Source: Marinobacter daqiaonensis
GTDB lineage: Bacteria; Pseudomonadota; Gammaproteobacteria; Pseudomonadales; Oleiphilaceae
Reading direction: 5' to 3'
Assembly: GCF_900115285.1 (NCBI RefSeq)
Contig: NZ_FOYW01000001.1
Span: 2,639,272-2,703,271, forward strand
Length of the DNA stretch: 64,000 bases
Numbering within the stretch: the first letter of the stretch is position 1; the number at the start of each line of letters is the position of its first letter. Below the pieces are notes generated by a model. That model was not told where the DNA came from. It ran no database searches and saw only the letters and a list, made by a program, of their open reading frames with translations. The position numbers and the translations under genes were made by a program. This document shows, in pieces, positions 18,675-28,635 of the stretch.

Positions 18675-20918
18675 ATGATGTCGGTAACTCAGCCGCTGGC
18701 TGGTACCAGATCGATCCTGGCCCCTGGGCTGATACTGGCCCTGACCCTCATTGCCAGTGCGGAGCTCTCCCGAACCCTGACCGTTCCCGGCGAGGCCATA
18801 TCAGCCATCTGGCCGCCCTCCGGTATCATGCTGGGTGCGTGTCTTGCCCTGGGCTCGCGCTTTCTACTACTGTTGGTGCCTGCCCTGTGGTTGTGGATGG
18901 TGGGCTTCCAGGATTATGCCCCGGGCACCGGTATGCTGGTGGCGCTGGGTCAGGGCTCCGGTACCCTGGCGGGGTGCTGGCTGATCCGGCGATTCTGGAA
19001 GGACAATCGTCACGTCCGGCCTGTGGTCTCGCAACTGATGCTCTATATCCGCGGGGCGGTCATTGGTGGGGGCCTGTCCTCACTGGTTGGCGCGCTCGTG
19101 CTGTTCCGGCTCGAGAGTCCGCCGGTCATGTTTCATGATCTCTGGCTGGTCTACTGGCTGTTTGATGGACTGGGCATCATTCTGTTCGCACCGGCCACCT
19201 TCCTGATCCTGGTGAATGAACAGCGTTTCCTGTCGGATCTCCGCTGTGAGCTCAGGCGGCCCGCCATCCGATGGTGGCTGGCTCTGGCCGGCACGTTGTC
19301 CATCCTGGCACTGGGTTTTTCCAGGCTGACGAATGAGGCCTATGCGCCCGCCATCGGGTTCGCGTATTTTCCGCTGCTGTGCTGGGCAGTGCTTCAGACC
19401 CGTGCCTCCCTGACCGCTCTGGTCATTCCCCTGTTCGCCCTGCTTTACGTGGCGTTTTCCCTCCACGGCCTGGCGGGCTTTCCGGACGTCCGAACCATTA
19501 CCGATCTGGTGGGGATCCTGCTCGTATTGATGGGGCTGGTGATCTTTGCCCAGATGATCGCCGCCACTTCCCTGGAGCGGACCCGGCTGCTGCAAAGTTT
19601 TCGGCAGCAGGCAAACACGGATTTCCTGACCGGGCTGGGGAATGACCGTGCCCTGTCGCAGATGCTTGAAGCCCGTTTCACTCGCCAGGGGCAATGGCGG
19701 GCGTCTCCGGACTGGCTGGTGTACCTGCAGGTACTGGATTTCGACCAGCTGGGGGACCTGCTGGGCTACCGTTCCACACGAAAACTCGAAACCCTTCTGG
19801 CGGAATGCCTGAAGGAAGCGGTCGGTCCGGACGCGATGCCATCCCGGATCGGTGATGGCGTGTATGCGTTCGTGCTCCACAGCGTGGACATGGAATCCAT
19901 CCGGCGCCAGGTAGAAAGCGTGTACCAGAAGTTCAACGATCAGATGTTCGCCGCCGGAGACCATGATACCCGCATACGGGTCGCCGCGGGCGTCATTCCC
20001 CTGGACCAGCACGCCCGCGACCATAACCAGCAACTCAGTGCGGTGATTCAGGCCGCCCAGCTCGCCCGACATGACCTGCACCGGGTAATGATCATTGAAG
20101 ATGTCGCCGGCTTCATGGCCCGCCGCGGTGAGCTGACCCAGCGAATGGAGGTGCTGAAACGGGCGCTGTCAGAGGAGCGGCTGGAGCTGTTCGCCCAGCC
20201 CATACGTCCCCTGGGCCCGGAGCCGGAACTGCTCAGCTATGAAATATTGTTGAGACTGCGTACCGAGAGCGGCGAACTGCTGGGGCCGGGGCAGTTCCTG
20301 CCAGCGGCGGAAGCCTTCGGGTTCATGATGGAAATCGACCAGTGGGTCATCAGCCGGACCCTGAGAATGCTGGCGGACAATCCGGAATGGCTGGCCATGA
20401 CTCGCAAATGCTCGATCAATATCGCCGGCACTACCCTGTCTTCAGGGGATATTGCGGGTTTTGTGGCGGCACAGCTTGAGGCAACCGGCGTGCCTGCCGG
20501 ATGCCTCAGTTTCGAGATTACCGAGACCGAGCAGATACGCCGGCTGGATGTTGCACGCACCGTGGTCTCGGAGTTTCGGCGTCAGGGTTGCAGTGTGTCC
20601 CTGGACGATTTTGGTACGGGACTCGCAACCTTTGACTATCTTAAGAGTTTTGAGCTGGACTACGTAAAGATCGATGGGGCTTTCATCCGGGAACTTGAGA
20701 CGGACCCCTATGACCGCAGCATCGTCAGGTCCATCTGTGAGGTGGCCGGGGAAATGGGTCTGCAGACTATTGCCGAATTCGTGGAAGGTGAGAACGTGGT
20801 GGCCATGCTGAGGGAGCTGGGTGTGGACTACGGCCAGGGGTTTGGCCTGGGTCGCCCGGAACCGCTGGCAGCCATCTTTGCCGTCGGTTCCGGGAATACC
20901 CGAACGATTACAGCCTGA
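18675..20918 (+). CDS. MASE1-GGDEF-EAL protein, probable c-di-GMP phosphodiesterase
   Basis: A protein of about 747 residues. An N-terminal MASE1-type membrane sensor has about eight helices ([20 protein letters not shown] is typical), followed by GGDEF (about 315-475) and EAL (about 500-740) domains. The GGDEF signature reads RIGDGVYAF, so cyclase activity is probably lost. The EAL domain keeps the expected catalytic set: Glu in YEILLRL, Asn in SINIAG, Glu in FEITETE, LDDFGTG, VKIDG, AEFVE and YGQGF. I infer a membrane-controlled phosphodiesterase that lowers c-di-GMP. GGAG lies 8 nt before the ATG at 18675. Its end overlaps the convergent chemoreceptor gene by 11 bp. Confidence 0.9.
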   Translation: MMSVTQPLAGTRSILAPGLILALTLIASAELSRTLTVPGEAISAIWPPSGIMLGACLALGSRFLLLLVPALWLWMVGFQDYAPGTGMLVALGQGSGTLAGCWLIRRFWKDNRHVRPVVSQLMLYIRGAVIGGGLSSLVGALVLFRLESPPVMFHDLWLVYWLFDGLGIILFAPATFLILVNEQRFLSDLRCELRRPAIRWWLALAGTLSILALGFSRLTNEAYAPAIGFAYFPLLCWAVLQTRASLTALVIPLFALLYVAFSLHGLAGFPDVRTITDLVGILLVLMGLVIFAQMIAATSLERTRLLQSFRQQANTDFLTGLGNDRALSQMLEARFTRQGQWRASPDWLVYLQVLDFDQLGDLLGYRSTRKLETLLAECLKEAVGPDAMPSRIGDGVYAFVLHSVDMESIRRQVESVYQKFNDQMFAAGDHDTRIRVAAGVIPLDQHARDHNQQLSAVIQAAQLARHDLHRVMIIEDVAGFMARRGELTQRMEVLKRALSEERLELFAQPIRPLGPEPELLSYEILLRLRTESGELLGPGQFLPAAEAFGFMMEIDQWVISRTLRMLADNPEWLAMTRKCSINIAGTTLSSGDIAGFVAAQLEATGVPAGCLSFEITETEQIRRLDVARTVVSEFRRQGCSVSLDDFGTGLATFDYLKSFELDYVKIDGAFIRELETDPYDRSIVRSICEVAGEMGLQTIAEFVEGENVVAMLRELGVDYGQGFGLGRPEPLAAIFAVGSGNTRTITA

Positions 20919-22764
20919 AGCGCGCAATCCGACCGCTGAGATCCTCTCCCAGCCTGGCCAGCTCATTGCTGGAGCTGGAAACCTGCGAGGCCGCCGTGGC
21001 GGACTGATCGCTGACATCCCGGATATGGGTGATGTTCTGATTGATGTCCTCTGCGACCGAAGTCTGCTGCTCGGCGGCGGTGGCAATCTGGCTGTTGAAC
21101 TGACTGATATTGCCAACCGCCTCCGCGATTTCGCGGATGGTGTCACCGGTGGTGCGGGCACTGTCCAGGGTCTGACTGGCGAGCGTTGTGCCCCTCTCCA
21201 TGGTGGCCACGGAGTCTTCGGTGCTGTTAACGAGAGTGGAGATCAGGGTTTCAATCTCCGAGGCGGAACTCTGGGTGCGCTGAGCCAGGGAGCGGACCTC
21301 GTCCGCCACGACCGCGAAGCCGCGGCCCTGCTCGCCGGCGCGGGCGGCCTCGATGGCCGCGTTCAGGGCCAGCAGGTTGGTCTGCTCCGCCACTGATTTG
21401 ATCACGTCCAGAACCGTGCCGATGTTCTGGGTGTCCGCCTGCAGCCCCCGCAGCCGCTCCATCACGGTTTCCACCTGGGTATTGAGCTCGGCAACATAGG
21501 ACAGGGTTTCGCCAACGGCGGCTTCTCCGGCCGAGGCCTTGGCATTGGCGGTGTTGGCGGCGTTGAAGGCTTCCTCGGCGCTCTTGGCCACATCATTGAC
21601 CGTGGCCACCATCTCATTCATGGCGGTTGCCACCTGGTCGGTCTGATCCCGCTGTTCCGCCACGCCCTTGCTGGTCTCTTGGGTGACAGTGGAGAGTTCC
21701 TCGGCGGAGGAGGCAATGTTGGTGGCGCCGGTGTTGATCTGCTGTACCAAATCCCGCAGGCTGGTCACCATGCTGCCCAGGGCTGTGAGCAGCTGCCCGA
21801 ACTCATCGCGCCGGTTGCTGGAGACCGTGTTGCGAAGGTCCCCGTCCGCCACTTTGGTGGCCAGTTCCACAGCCTGGCGCACCGGACGGACGATGCTTGT
21901 GGTGAGCAGCCAGGCAGTCAGGGCGCCCAGAAGAACAATCACAGCCAGGACGACTCCAATAAGAATCATGGCTTGAGTCCGGTCTTCAAGCATCCTTTGT
22001 ACCTGGGATTTCTGGAGGGTGTCAGCGATGCTGAGGATTTCCTCGGCGTTGGCCATCATCGCTTGCTGAAGATCCTGTGTCCGGTTTTCCGCGGCAACCA
22101 CGGCATCGAAAGCTTTGCGGTAGCGAACAATCAGTCCCTTCAGGGCCTCTTTCACATTCTTGTCGAGAAAGGAAGATTCCAGAGTCTTTTCGGCGCGCTC
22201 ACCGGCTCTTTGGAATCTCTCGACCGCTTCCTGGTCCCCCTCTACCAGGAAGTTACTCTCATACCGCCGCATCTGCTGGATGGCAGCATTAGTGCCGTAC
22301 AGGCTGTCTTCGGCGGCAAAGCCCCCTGTCACTCCGCGCACGGTGATTTCGAGGGCGTTGAGTTTTTCGTCCCGCTCGGCCCGCACTTCCACGAGGGACA
22401 GGAGCTGCTGATCGTACTCGGCGATGCGGGTCTGAAGTCTTTCAATACGATCCCGATTGGTGGGATCGTTCAGGCGCGCACCCAGTTCGCCGGCACGCGC
22501 TGATGCCTGGTCAGTCAGCTCAACCGCTTTTTCCACATAGCTCTGATCCTGGCGAAGCAGGAAATTTTTCTCCGCCCGGCGGGCGTTGAGCAGCCTCACT
22601 TCAATCTCATAGGCGGTGCTGACATTCAGTGAGCGTTTACTGTAGTTGTCCAGGGCAAGAAACCCGCTTGCGCCAACAACAACGGCCAGGACGATCAGCA
22701 GGGCAAACCCCGCCGCCAGCTTCAGGCCAATGGAAAGATCGGTAAACAGGGATGCGAGCCGCAT
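20908..22764 (-). CDS. Methyl-accepting chemotaxis protein with HBM-type sensor
   Basis: A 618-residue transmembrane chemoreceptor. TM1 lies near residues 12-34, followed by a long all-helical periplasmic domain (about 40-270) containing [10 protein letters not shown] and [13 protein letters not shown], which fits a helical bimodular (HBM) sensor as in Pseudomonas McpS. TM2 ([21 protein letters not shown]), a HAMP domain ([21 protein letters not shown]) and a signalling domain with [20 protein letters not shown] follow. Known HBM receptors sense organic acids, but the ligand here is not predictable. A strong sigma-28-like promoter lies about 50 nt upstream. Confidence 0.92.
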   Translation of the reverse strand: MRLASLFTDLSIGLKLAAGFALLIVLAVVVGASGFLALDNYSKRSLNVSTAYEIEVRLLNARRAEKNFLLRQDQSYVEKAVELTDQASARAGELGARLNDPTNRDRIERLQTRIAEYDQQLLSLVEVRAERDEKLNALEITVRGVTGGFAAEDSLYGTNAAIQQMRRYESNFLVEGDQEAVERFQRAGERAEKTLESSFLDKNVKEALKGLIVRYRKAFDAVVAAENRTQDLQQAMMANAEEILSIADTLQKSQVQRMLEDRTQAMILIGVVLAVIVLLGALTAWLLTTSIVRPVRQAVELATKVADGDLRNTVSSNRRDEFGQLLTALGSMVTSLRDLVQQINTGATNIASSAEELSTVTQETSKGVAEQRDQTDQVATAMNEMVATVNDVAKSAEEAFNAANTANAKASAGEAAVGETLSYVAELNTQVETVMERLRGLQADTQNIGTVLDVIKSVAEQTNLLALNAAIEAARAGEQGRGFAVVADEVRSLAQRTQSSASEIETLISTLVNSTEDSVATMERGTTLASQTLDSARTTGDTIREIAEAVGNISQFNSQIATAAEQQTSVAEDINQNITHIRDVSDQSATAASQVSSSSNELARLGEDLSGRIARFRL

Positions 22765-22816
22765 ACATACTCCGGGGCTGTTTTTTCTTGGATATGACTG
22801 TCTGGTTCTGTAACAG

Positions 22817-22843
22817 GTATCGGCCAGACAGCTTATTTATTTA
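22817..22843 (-). promoter_or_regulatory. Sigma-28 (FliA) promoter for the HBM chemoreceptor
   Basis: Read on the minus strand: TAAA (22843-22840), exactly 15 nt, then GCCGATAC (22824-22817), seven of eight bases of the FliA -10 GCCGATAA. It is about 53 nt from the chemoreceptor ATG. An inverted repeat CTGTCTGG/CCAGACAG (22798-22805 and 22824-22831) overlaps it. Confidence 0.8.
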
Positions 22844-22965
22844 GGGGTTTCTGGCCAGGAGGACGTTTTGTCCGGGCTGGTCCGACAGGGTCGGGGCCGA
22901 CGCCAGTAAAGCGTTGAAGGGTGGGAGAGACAAGAAACATTTGGTAACAGTGTGCTACCGGACAT

Positions 22966-23003
22966 AAAAAAGCGCCGGGTCCCTGGGGGGAGCCGGCGCT
23001 TTT
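22966..23003 (-). terminator. Rho-independent terminator of the TRAP operon
   Basis: Stem AAAAGCGCCGG/CCGGCGCTTTT (22968-22978 with 22993-23003). On the minus strand it is followed by a T-run (A-run at 22966-22971 on plus). It lies 19 nt past the dctM stop. With T's on both sides it may work in both directions. Confidence 0.88.
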
Positions 23004-23021
23004 GGGCTGGTCAGCCGTTTA

Positions 23022-24332
23022 TCAGAACAGCAGATCCGGCAGGTAGGTGACGATTTCGGGGAAGATCATCAGAATTGCGAGCCCGATGATTTCCACGATC
23101 ACGAAGGGAATCACCGACTTGTAGATGTCCTTCATGGTGATGCCGGGTGGCACGATTCCCTTGAGATAGAACAGGTTGAAGCCGAATGGCGGCGTCATGT
23201 ACCCGATTTCCATGTTGATCACGAAGAGAATGCCGAACCAGATCGGATCGAAACCCAGGGACTCCACGATGGGCAGGAACACCGGCAGGGTGATCAGCAT
23301 GATACCCACTGGATCCAGCACCATCCCGAGGATGAAGGTGATCAGCATCATGGCGATGATGATGCCCCAGGGCCCGCCGGGGATATGGGTCATGAAGCCC
23401 TCGATCAGAGCCTGGGCACCCATGCTCTGGTAGGCCGCGCTGAAGGCGTGGGCCGCGAACAGGATCCACATGATCATGCCGGTGAGTTTGAAGGTGCGCA
23501 CGGAAGCTTCCTTCAAGAGCGGCAAGTCCAGCTTGCGGTAGACCGCGGCGGCAATCAGTGAACCCAGAACGCCCATGGCGGCGGCCTCGGTGGGCGTGGT
23601 GATGCCGCCCATGATAGAGCCAAGCACCATGAACACGATCAGTACCGGAAGGGCTATCGACCTCAGGGCTACGAGCTTCTCCCGCATGGTGCCCCTTTCT
23701 TCGGGTGGCAGGGCCGGCGCCAGATGAGGCTGGAGGTTGCTGCGGATAAGGATGTAGATCGCTGTGAGAACCATCAGCAGGATGCCCGGCAGGACGCCGG
23801 CGGCGAACATCTTGCCCACGGAAACGCCACTGATCAGGGCATACAGGATCATCATGATGCTGGGCGGAATCAGGATGCCCCAGCCGCCACCGGTATTAAT
23901 GACACCAAGACACATGCTGCGGTCATAGCCCCGGGCCAGCATGGCTGGCAGGGCAATGGTGCCCATGGCGACGACGGCGGCGCCACTGATGCCTACCATG
24001 GCGGCAAAGATGGCGCAGATGACCAGCGTACCAATGGCCAGGCCGCCGCGAACACCACCGAACCACAGGTGCATGGTGCGGTACAGGTCCTTGGCGACGC
24101 CGGTGCGCTCCAGGATCATGGCCATGAACACGAACAGGGGAATGGCCACCAGCGTAAAGCTTCCCATGGTGCTCCAGATCTGGGATGCCACCATGTAGAA
24201 GGAGTCGAATCCCCAGGTGAAATACAGGAATACGACGGACACGCCGCCAAGAACGAATGCCAGGGGCAGGCCCAGGAATACGAAAAACAGCAGTGAACCA
24301 AAGAACAGCAGAGTCAGGGCTTCGATACTCAC
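23022..24332 (-). CDS. dctM: TRAP transporter large permease (DctM family)
   Basis: A 436-residue inner-membrane subunit with about twelve helices that forms the ion-coupled transport path of a TRAP system. Family features include ISGAAVVAMGTIALPAMLARGY, GGWGILIPPSIMMILYALISG and MGGITTPTEAAAMGVLGS. The start codon is GTG at 24332, overlapping the dctQ stop as GTGA, with GGGAG upstream. It is last in dctP-dctQ-dctM and ends in a strong terminator. The ligand is unknown; the amidase upstream may process it. Confidence 0.93.
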   Translation of the reverse strand: MSIEALTLLFFGSLLFFVFLGLPLAFVLGGVSVVFLYFTWGFDSFYMVASQIWSTMGSFTLVAIPLFVFMAMILERTGVAKDLYRTMHLWFGGVRGGLAIGTLVICAIFAAMVGISGAAVVAMGTIALPAMLARGYDRSMCLGVINTGGGWGILIPPSIMMILYALISGVSVGKMFAAGVLPGILLMVLTAIYILIRSNLQPHLAPALPPEERGTMREKLVALRSIALPVLIVFMVLGSIMGGITTPTEAAAMGVLGSLIAAAVYRKLDLPLLKEASVRTFKLTGMIMWILFAAHAFSAAYQSMGAQALIEGFMTHIPGGPWGIIIAMMLITFILGMVLDPVGIMLITLPVFLPIVESLGFDPIWFGILFVINMEIGYMTPPFGFNLFYLKGIVPPGITMKDIYKSVIPFVIVEIIGLAILMIFPEIVTYLPDLLF

Positions 24333-24889
24333 AGTTGCTCTCCCTTGGGATCTTCTTCTACAACCTTGTCTTTTTCCGGGTCGTAGTAGCTGAGGTTGCA
24401 GGCGATGGCGATGTCTTCAAGCAGCTTGACGATGCCCTGGAGCACCAACAGCGCCGTGGCGATGGGAATACAGGCCTTCACCGGCCAGATGGGCGGGTTC
24501 CAGGCGGAATAGGAGGTTTCCCAGTTGCCGATGGACTCCTGGGCCATGTCGTAGCCGAACCAGAGCAGGGCCAGGGTGAAGATGAAGAAAAGGATGGACG
24601 TGAAAATATCAATGACGGCCCGTACCCGGGTACCGAACATTGAGTAGATCAGGTCAACATTCACATGACCCCTGTGGGCCATAAGGTAACCACCGGAGAG
24701 CACGGCGTAGGCGCCAAACAGCAGCTGGGTGAGCTCGTTGGTCCAGACCGTCGGGGAATTGAAGGCATACCGCAGGAAGACTTCCAGCAGTATGAAGATG
24801 AACATGCCAAACACCAGGTATGAGACCCATTGCCCGATGGCATTATTGAGCCTGGTGACGCCGTTCATGAACGCGGTGATCGCACGCAT
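24329..24889 (-). CDS. dctQ: TRAP transporter small permease (DctQ family)
   Basis: A 186-residue membrane protein with four hydrophobic helices. The segment EVFLRYAFNSPTVWTNELTQ is the DctQ pattern. It bridges the large permease and the binding protein. GGAGG lies 6 nt before the ATG at 24889. It overlaps dctM by 4 bp and is separated from dctP by 82 bp that contain a terminator-like hairpin. Confidence 0.92.
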   Translation of the reverse strand: MRAITAFMNGVTRLNNAIGQWVSYLVFGMFIFILLEVFLRYAFNSPTVWTNELTQLLFGAYAVLSGGYLMAHRGHVNVDLIYSMFGTRVRAVIDIFTSILFFIFTLALLWFGYDMAQESIGNWETSYSAWNPPIWPVKACIPIATALLVLQGIVKLLEDIAIACNLSYYDPEKDKVVEEDPKGEQL

Positions 24890-24924
24890 GGCATCCTCCG
24901 GGAGGAAAGTTGATGACCTGCAAT

Positions 24925-24958
24925 AAAAAACCGGGAATCCCTGGCAGGATCCCCGGTT
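24925..24958 (-). terminator. Terminator-like hairpin between dctP and dctQ
   Basis: AACCGGG/CCCGGTT (24929-24935 with 24952-24958) is extended inward by ATCC/GGAT after one mismatch. On the minus strand six T's follow (A-run 24925-24930). It lies 14 nt past the dctP stop and should partly stop transcription, so that the binding protein is made in excess over the permeases. Confidence 0.8.
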
Positions 24959-24971
24959 CGCTTACCCCGGC

Positions 24972-26012
24972 TTACAGGTAGCCGAGTTTGCCCAGGTAGT
25001 CCTTGAGCATCTGGAGGGCTTCAGCGGCGTTGTCGCTGCGCTTGCCTTCCTCGTCCCACATTTCCTGGGCGACCTGTACCAGACGGTCCTGAACATCGTC
25101 CGGCAGGGTGTTGATCTTGACACCCTCTTCCTCAATGGCCTTGGCCAGGGTTACACGCTCCTTGTACTGGTACTCATTGGTGCGGTACCAGAACTGCTCC
25201 TGGAGCACGTCCTTCACCAGCTTCTGCAGGTCCGCCGGCAGCTTGTCGAGGGCCTTCTGGCTGACGATGATGGCGTCTGTGCCCGCGATGTTCAGAGCCG
25301 GCTGGACATGGTACTTGGCGATTTCATACAGGGCCATGGAGTACGCGCCCTGCGCGGCACCCCAGTGAGCGCCGTCAACGATGCCGGAATCCAGAGCGGT
25401 GTACAGTTCGCCGCCCGGAATGTAGGAGGCGGCGGCGCCGGCTTCGGTCAGGAACTTCTGCAGCGCGCCGGAAGACCGGATCTTCAGGCTGGTGAAGTCT
25501 TCCCAGCTCTCGATGGGCTCCTTGACCACCATCTCGGTGGGGTACACCTTGTCGGTGGAATAGTAGACGCCGTGCTGGGCGGCTTCTTCACGCAGCATCT
25601 CCTCGAATCCGAGGACCTGGTGGAAGTAGGCTGCTTCCCAGACGTTACGGAACGCGAAGGGCAGACCGGAGGCGATACCCGCCAGGCTCATCTTGTCGGA
25701 CGCGTAGGAGGGGGAGATGGTGCCCATTTCCAGGATGCCACGGCTGACCGCGTTGAAGGTTTCCTGGGCCTTGAACAGGGAGCCGGCTTCAAACAGCTGG
25801 AGCTTCAGGCGACCATCGGAACGCTCTTCGATCTGGTCTTTGAGACGACCCAGGCTGTCCTTGTAGGAGCTGGAGGCGCCCGGCCAGTGGGACTGCACTT
25901 TCCAGGTGATGGTTTCCTGAGCGGCGGCGGGGGTAACCGTCAGAGCGGCGGTCACGCCCAGGGTGAGTGCGGAGGCAAACACCGTGAGTTTTCTGCGCAT
26001 GTTGTTAAGCAT
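24972..26012 (-). CDS. dctP: TRAP transporter substrate-binding protein (DctP family)
   Basis: A 346-residue periplasmic binding protein with a Sec signal ending near PAAAQE (about residue 31). The mature start TITWKVQSHWPGASSSYKDS and the conserved region SLKIRSSGALQKFLTEAGA, containing the family Arg that binds a substrate carboxylate, assign it to DctP. The ligand is thus probably a carboxylic acid. It is first in dctPQM. GAGG lies 7 nt before the ATG at 26012. A possible minus-strand promoter, TTGCAA (26134-26129) and TAAATT (26112-26107) with a 16-nt spacer, lies in the 216-bp gap upstream. Confidence 0.92.
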   Translation of the reverse strand: MLNNMRRKLTVFASALTLGVTAALTVTPAAAQETITWKVQSHWPGASSSYKDSLGRLKDQIEERSDGRLKLQLFEAGSLFKAQETFNAVSRGILEMGTISPSYASDKMSLAGIASGLPFAFRNVWEAAYFHQVLGFEEMLREEAAQHGVYYSTDKVYPTEMVVKEPIESWEDFTSLKIRSSGALQKFLTEAGAAASYIPGGELYTALDSGIVDGAHWGAAQGAYSMALYEIAKYHVQPALNIAGTDAIIVSQKALDKLPADLQKLVKDVLQEQFWYRTNEYQYKERVTLAKAIEEEGVKINTLPDDVQDRLVQVAQEMWDEEGKRSDNAAEALQMLKDYLGKLGYL

Positions 26013-26228
26013 TACTTAACCTCTTTGTTGTTTTCCAGGTTGATGACATCCTGTCTCAATTTCGTCAGGCGGAATTCGTGACTGCAGAACGAATCCGAGT
26101 TTCCCAAATTTATCACATGAGAGTGGGTTTGCAACACCGCCTTGTCATTCCTTTACACAAGGCACTCCGCCCGAGTGTTATAAAAGATAGCTTATGCAAG
26201 AGTTCCTGTCTGTTGCTGTAATGAATCC

Positions 26229-27680
26229 TTATGAAACCGGCGGCCACGGCAGACCGTTCGGGAACAGCTCTTTCTGTGCCAGTCGTGCCACCTGGATAAG
26301 GGTTTTCTCGCTCCAGGCGGGCCCGATAATCTGCACCGCCCGTGGCAGGCCGTCGGCTCCGAAGCCCACCGGAAAGCTGATCGCCGGCAGGCCAACCACA
26401 CCCGCAACCCCCGCCCAAACCGTAATGTCCATGTAAGGTTCCGCCCTGCCATTGATGGTGAGAGTGCGATCTATGGCGGACACGTCCTGGCTGTGGGCGA
26501 ATGGCAGGGTGTTGGTGACCGGACAGATCAGAAGGTCATACTTCCGGAACAGCTCGGCCCAGGTTCGCTGGAGCCTGGCCCGTTCCTCATCCCTGTCGAG
26601 CCACTCGGCGTGGCTTTGCAGGGCGCCCCGTGCGAAACGACTGCGATAGTCGTCGCCCTGGCCTTCCGCCAGTTCCCTGAGTTTCTCCCGCATCCGTGGC
26701 GGCAGGCCCTGCCCCATCACGCCTCCCAGCAGATGGTAATAGAGCCGGTGGCTGTTCTCCAGGTCGAGCCCTTCGGGCTGGGCATCCTCCACGGTTGCAC
26801 CCAGGGACCTGAGGGTGTCGCAGAATCCTGCCAGGCCATTGAGAACCTCCCCGTCCACCGGCGCGAAGTCGTCGTTGAGCCAGGAGGCAAAGCGATACTC
26901 GGCCAGGTTCCGGCTGTCAGGGTCTGGCAGGGTCACGGTCCAGGCGGCAGACATGTCGTCGTCCGGCCCGGAGAGCAGGTCGAGCTCCGCTTCCAGGTCG
27001 TCCAGGTGGCGGGCCAGAGGGCCGCTCACTCCCATGTCCCGTTTGCCAACGCTGCCCGGTGCTCCCGGGACGTGGCCCCGCATGGGAATCAGGCCCGGGG
27101 TGGTCTTGAGACCAAAGATGCCGCAAAACGCGGCAGGGGTGCGGATAGACCCACCAATATCGCTGCCCAGCTCAAGGGGCGTGAGCCCTGCTGCCAGAGC
27201 GGCCGCCGCTCCACCAGATGAGCCTCCAGGGGTCAGGTCGGTGTTCCACGGATTATTGGTTGTGCCGTAGATATCATTGTAGCTTTGCAGGTCGCCGGCG
27301 AACTCAGGCACGTTGGTCTTGCCGAAAATGATGGCGCCGGCATCGATCAGCCTCTGGACCGCCACGGCGGTACGGGGCGAGACATGGTCCTGGTAGCCCT
27401 TGTGGCCTGCCGTCGTGGGCCAGCCCTCGATCTCGAAAGTCTCCTTGATGGTCATGGGTACGCCGTGGAGGGGGCCGAGGTCTTTCCCTTCAGACGCTGC
27501 CCTGTCTGCCTCCCGGGCCTGCCGTCTGGCCTGCTCTTCCTTCAGGACAACGATGGCATTGAGCTCCGGGTTGTACTTGCGGGTCCGCTCAAGGAAGTGC
27601 TCGAGTACCTCTTCGCTGCTGTATTCTCCGGCCTTGATACCGCGGGCGAGTTCGAATGCGCCCAGCTTGTGGAAATCCAT
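26229..27680 (-). CDS. Amidase (amidase signature family)
   Basis: A 483-residue cytoplasmic amidase. The Ser-cisSer-Lys triad is visible: Lys79 in MTIKET, Ser154 in TPGGSSGG and Ser178 in GSDIGGSIRTP. These enzymes hydrolyse C-N amide bonds. The substrate is not evident; it is too short for allophanate hydrolase, and no gatB or gatC is nearby to suggest GatA. It is upstream of dctPQM on the same strand with a 216-bp gap, so an amide imported by the TRAP system is possible. GGAG precedes the ATG at 27680. Confidence 0.88.
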   Translation of the reverse strand: MDFHKLGAFELARGIKAGEYSSEEVLEHFLERTRKYNPELNAIVVLKEEQARRQAREADRAASEGKDLGPLHGVPMTIKETFEIEGWPTTAGHKGYQDHVSPRTAVAVQRLIDAGAIIFGKTNVPEFAGDLQSYNDIYGTTNNPWNTDLTPGGSSGGAAAALAAGLTPLELGSDIGGSIRTPAAFCGIFGLKTTPGLIPMRGHVPGAPGSVGKRDMGVSGPLARHLDDLEAELDLLSGPDDDMSAAWTVTLPDPDSRNLAEYRFASWLNDDFAPVDGEVLNGLAGFCDTLRSLGATVEDAQPEGLDLENSHRLYYHLLGGVMGQGLPPRMREKLRELAEGQGDDYRSRFARGALQSHAEWLDRDEERARLQRTWAELFRKYDLLICPVTNTLPFAHSQDVSAIDRTLTINGRAEPYMDITVWAGVAGVVGLPAISFPVGFGADGLPRAVQIIGPAWSEKTLIQVARLAQKELFPNGLPWPPVS

Positions 27681-27790
27681 AGAGGCTCCGTTCTGGTTGT
27701 TGTTGGGGGTTCGGGAGTTCCAGCAACATAGAATATCCGGCGGTTTTGTGGAACAGTATTCCGAAAATTAGTTCACCATCGGGAGTTTTC

Positions 27791-28531
27791 ATGATCAAGA
27801 CAGAACAGAAGAACGGCTACGTTCACCTGCTGATATCACGGCCGGAGAAGAAAAACGCCCTGACAAGGGACATGTACCAGGATCTGGCGGATGGGGTGGA
27901 GAAAGCGGCCGCCGACGAGTCGGTCAACGCCATTGTGATCAGCGGTGATGGCGGCGTTTTCACAGCCGGCAATGACCTGGACGACTTCCGGGCAAGAGCC
28001 ACCGATACCAATCCCAGGCCTTCCGCGGGTCTCGCCTTTATAGAGACACTGATGAATTGCGACACCCCGGTGATTATCGCGGCGGAGGGCCTGGCCATCG
28101 GCATCGGTACCACCATGCTGCTGCACGTGGACACGGTCTACGCAGGGCAATCGACCCGATTCAAGACCGCCTTCGTCGACCTGGGGCTGGTGCCGGAAGC
28201 CGCTTCCACAGTAACCATGCCCCTGCATCTGGGCTCGCGCAAGGCGGCGGATCTGCTGCTGATGGGGGACGTGCTGACGGCGGTCGAGGCAGCGGATATC
28301 GGTCTGATCACCCGCTCGGTCGAAGATGGAGAAGCCCTGAATCAGGCCTTCGAAGCCGCTGAAAAACTGGCCACCAAGCCCCGTGGCGCCCTGAGGGCCA
28401 GCAAGCGACTGATGAAAGCCCCGTGGCAGGCCATGGTCAAGGAAGCCCTTGAGCGTGAGCGGGACGTGTTCGGCGAGCGCCTTCGCTCCGACGATTGCCA
28501 TGCCGCCCTGGCGCGTATGGGTAAAAAATAA
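27791..28531 (+). CDS. Enoyl-CoA hydratase/isomerase family protein
   Basis: A 246-residue crotonase. The oxyanion-hole region (GGVFTAGNDLDDF) and GLAIGIGTTMLLH are present. The usual first hydratase Glu is absent, and the Glu in DLGLVPEAASTVT aligns with the catalytic base of delta3,delta2-enoyl-CoA isomerases, so isomerisation or another crotonase reaction is more likely than hydration. The ATG at 27791 follows GGGAG; the open frame extends 15 codons upstream without a good signal. It is convergent with the acyl-CoA ligase across a REP-like element. Confidence 0.85.
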   Translation: MIKTEQKNGYVHLLISRPEKKNALTRDMYQDLADGVEKAAADESVNAIVISGDGGVFTAGNDLDDFRARATDTNPRPSAGLAFIETLMNCDTPVIIAAEGLAIGIGTTMLLHVDTVYAGQSTRFKTAFVDLGLVPEAASTVTMPLHLGSRKAADLLLMGDVLTAVEAADIGLITRSVEDGEALNQAFEAAEKLATKPRGALRASKRLMKAPWQAMVKEALERERDVFGERLRSDDCHAALARMGKK

Positions 28532-28541
28532 CGGAAAAAAG

Positions 28542-28621
28542 CTGTAGGAGCTGGCCTGCCAGCGAGGAGGGTACCTGAAAGCTCACGGGCCGGGTCTTCG
28601 CCAGCAGGCTGGCTCCTACAG
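28542..28621. repeat. REP doublet (REPIN-like) between convergent genes
   Basis: Two 24-nt arms (28542-28565 and 28598-28621) are near-perfect reverse complements, both built around TGTAGGAGC and CTGGCxxGCxxGCGA. This is the layout of gammaproteobacterial REP doublets, which are extragenic and scattered through genomes. It fills the space between convergent genes at 28531 and 28636. No second copy is seen in the window. Confidence 0.75.
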
Positions 28622-28635
28622 AAGTTTTCGGGTGG

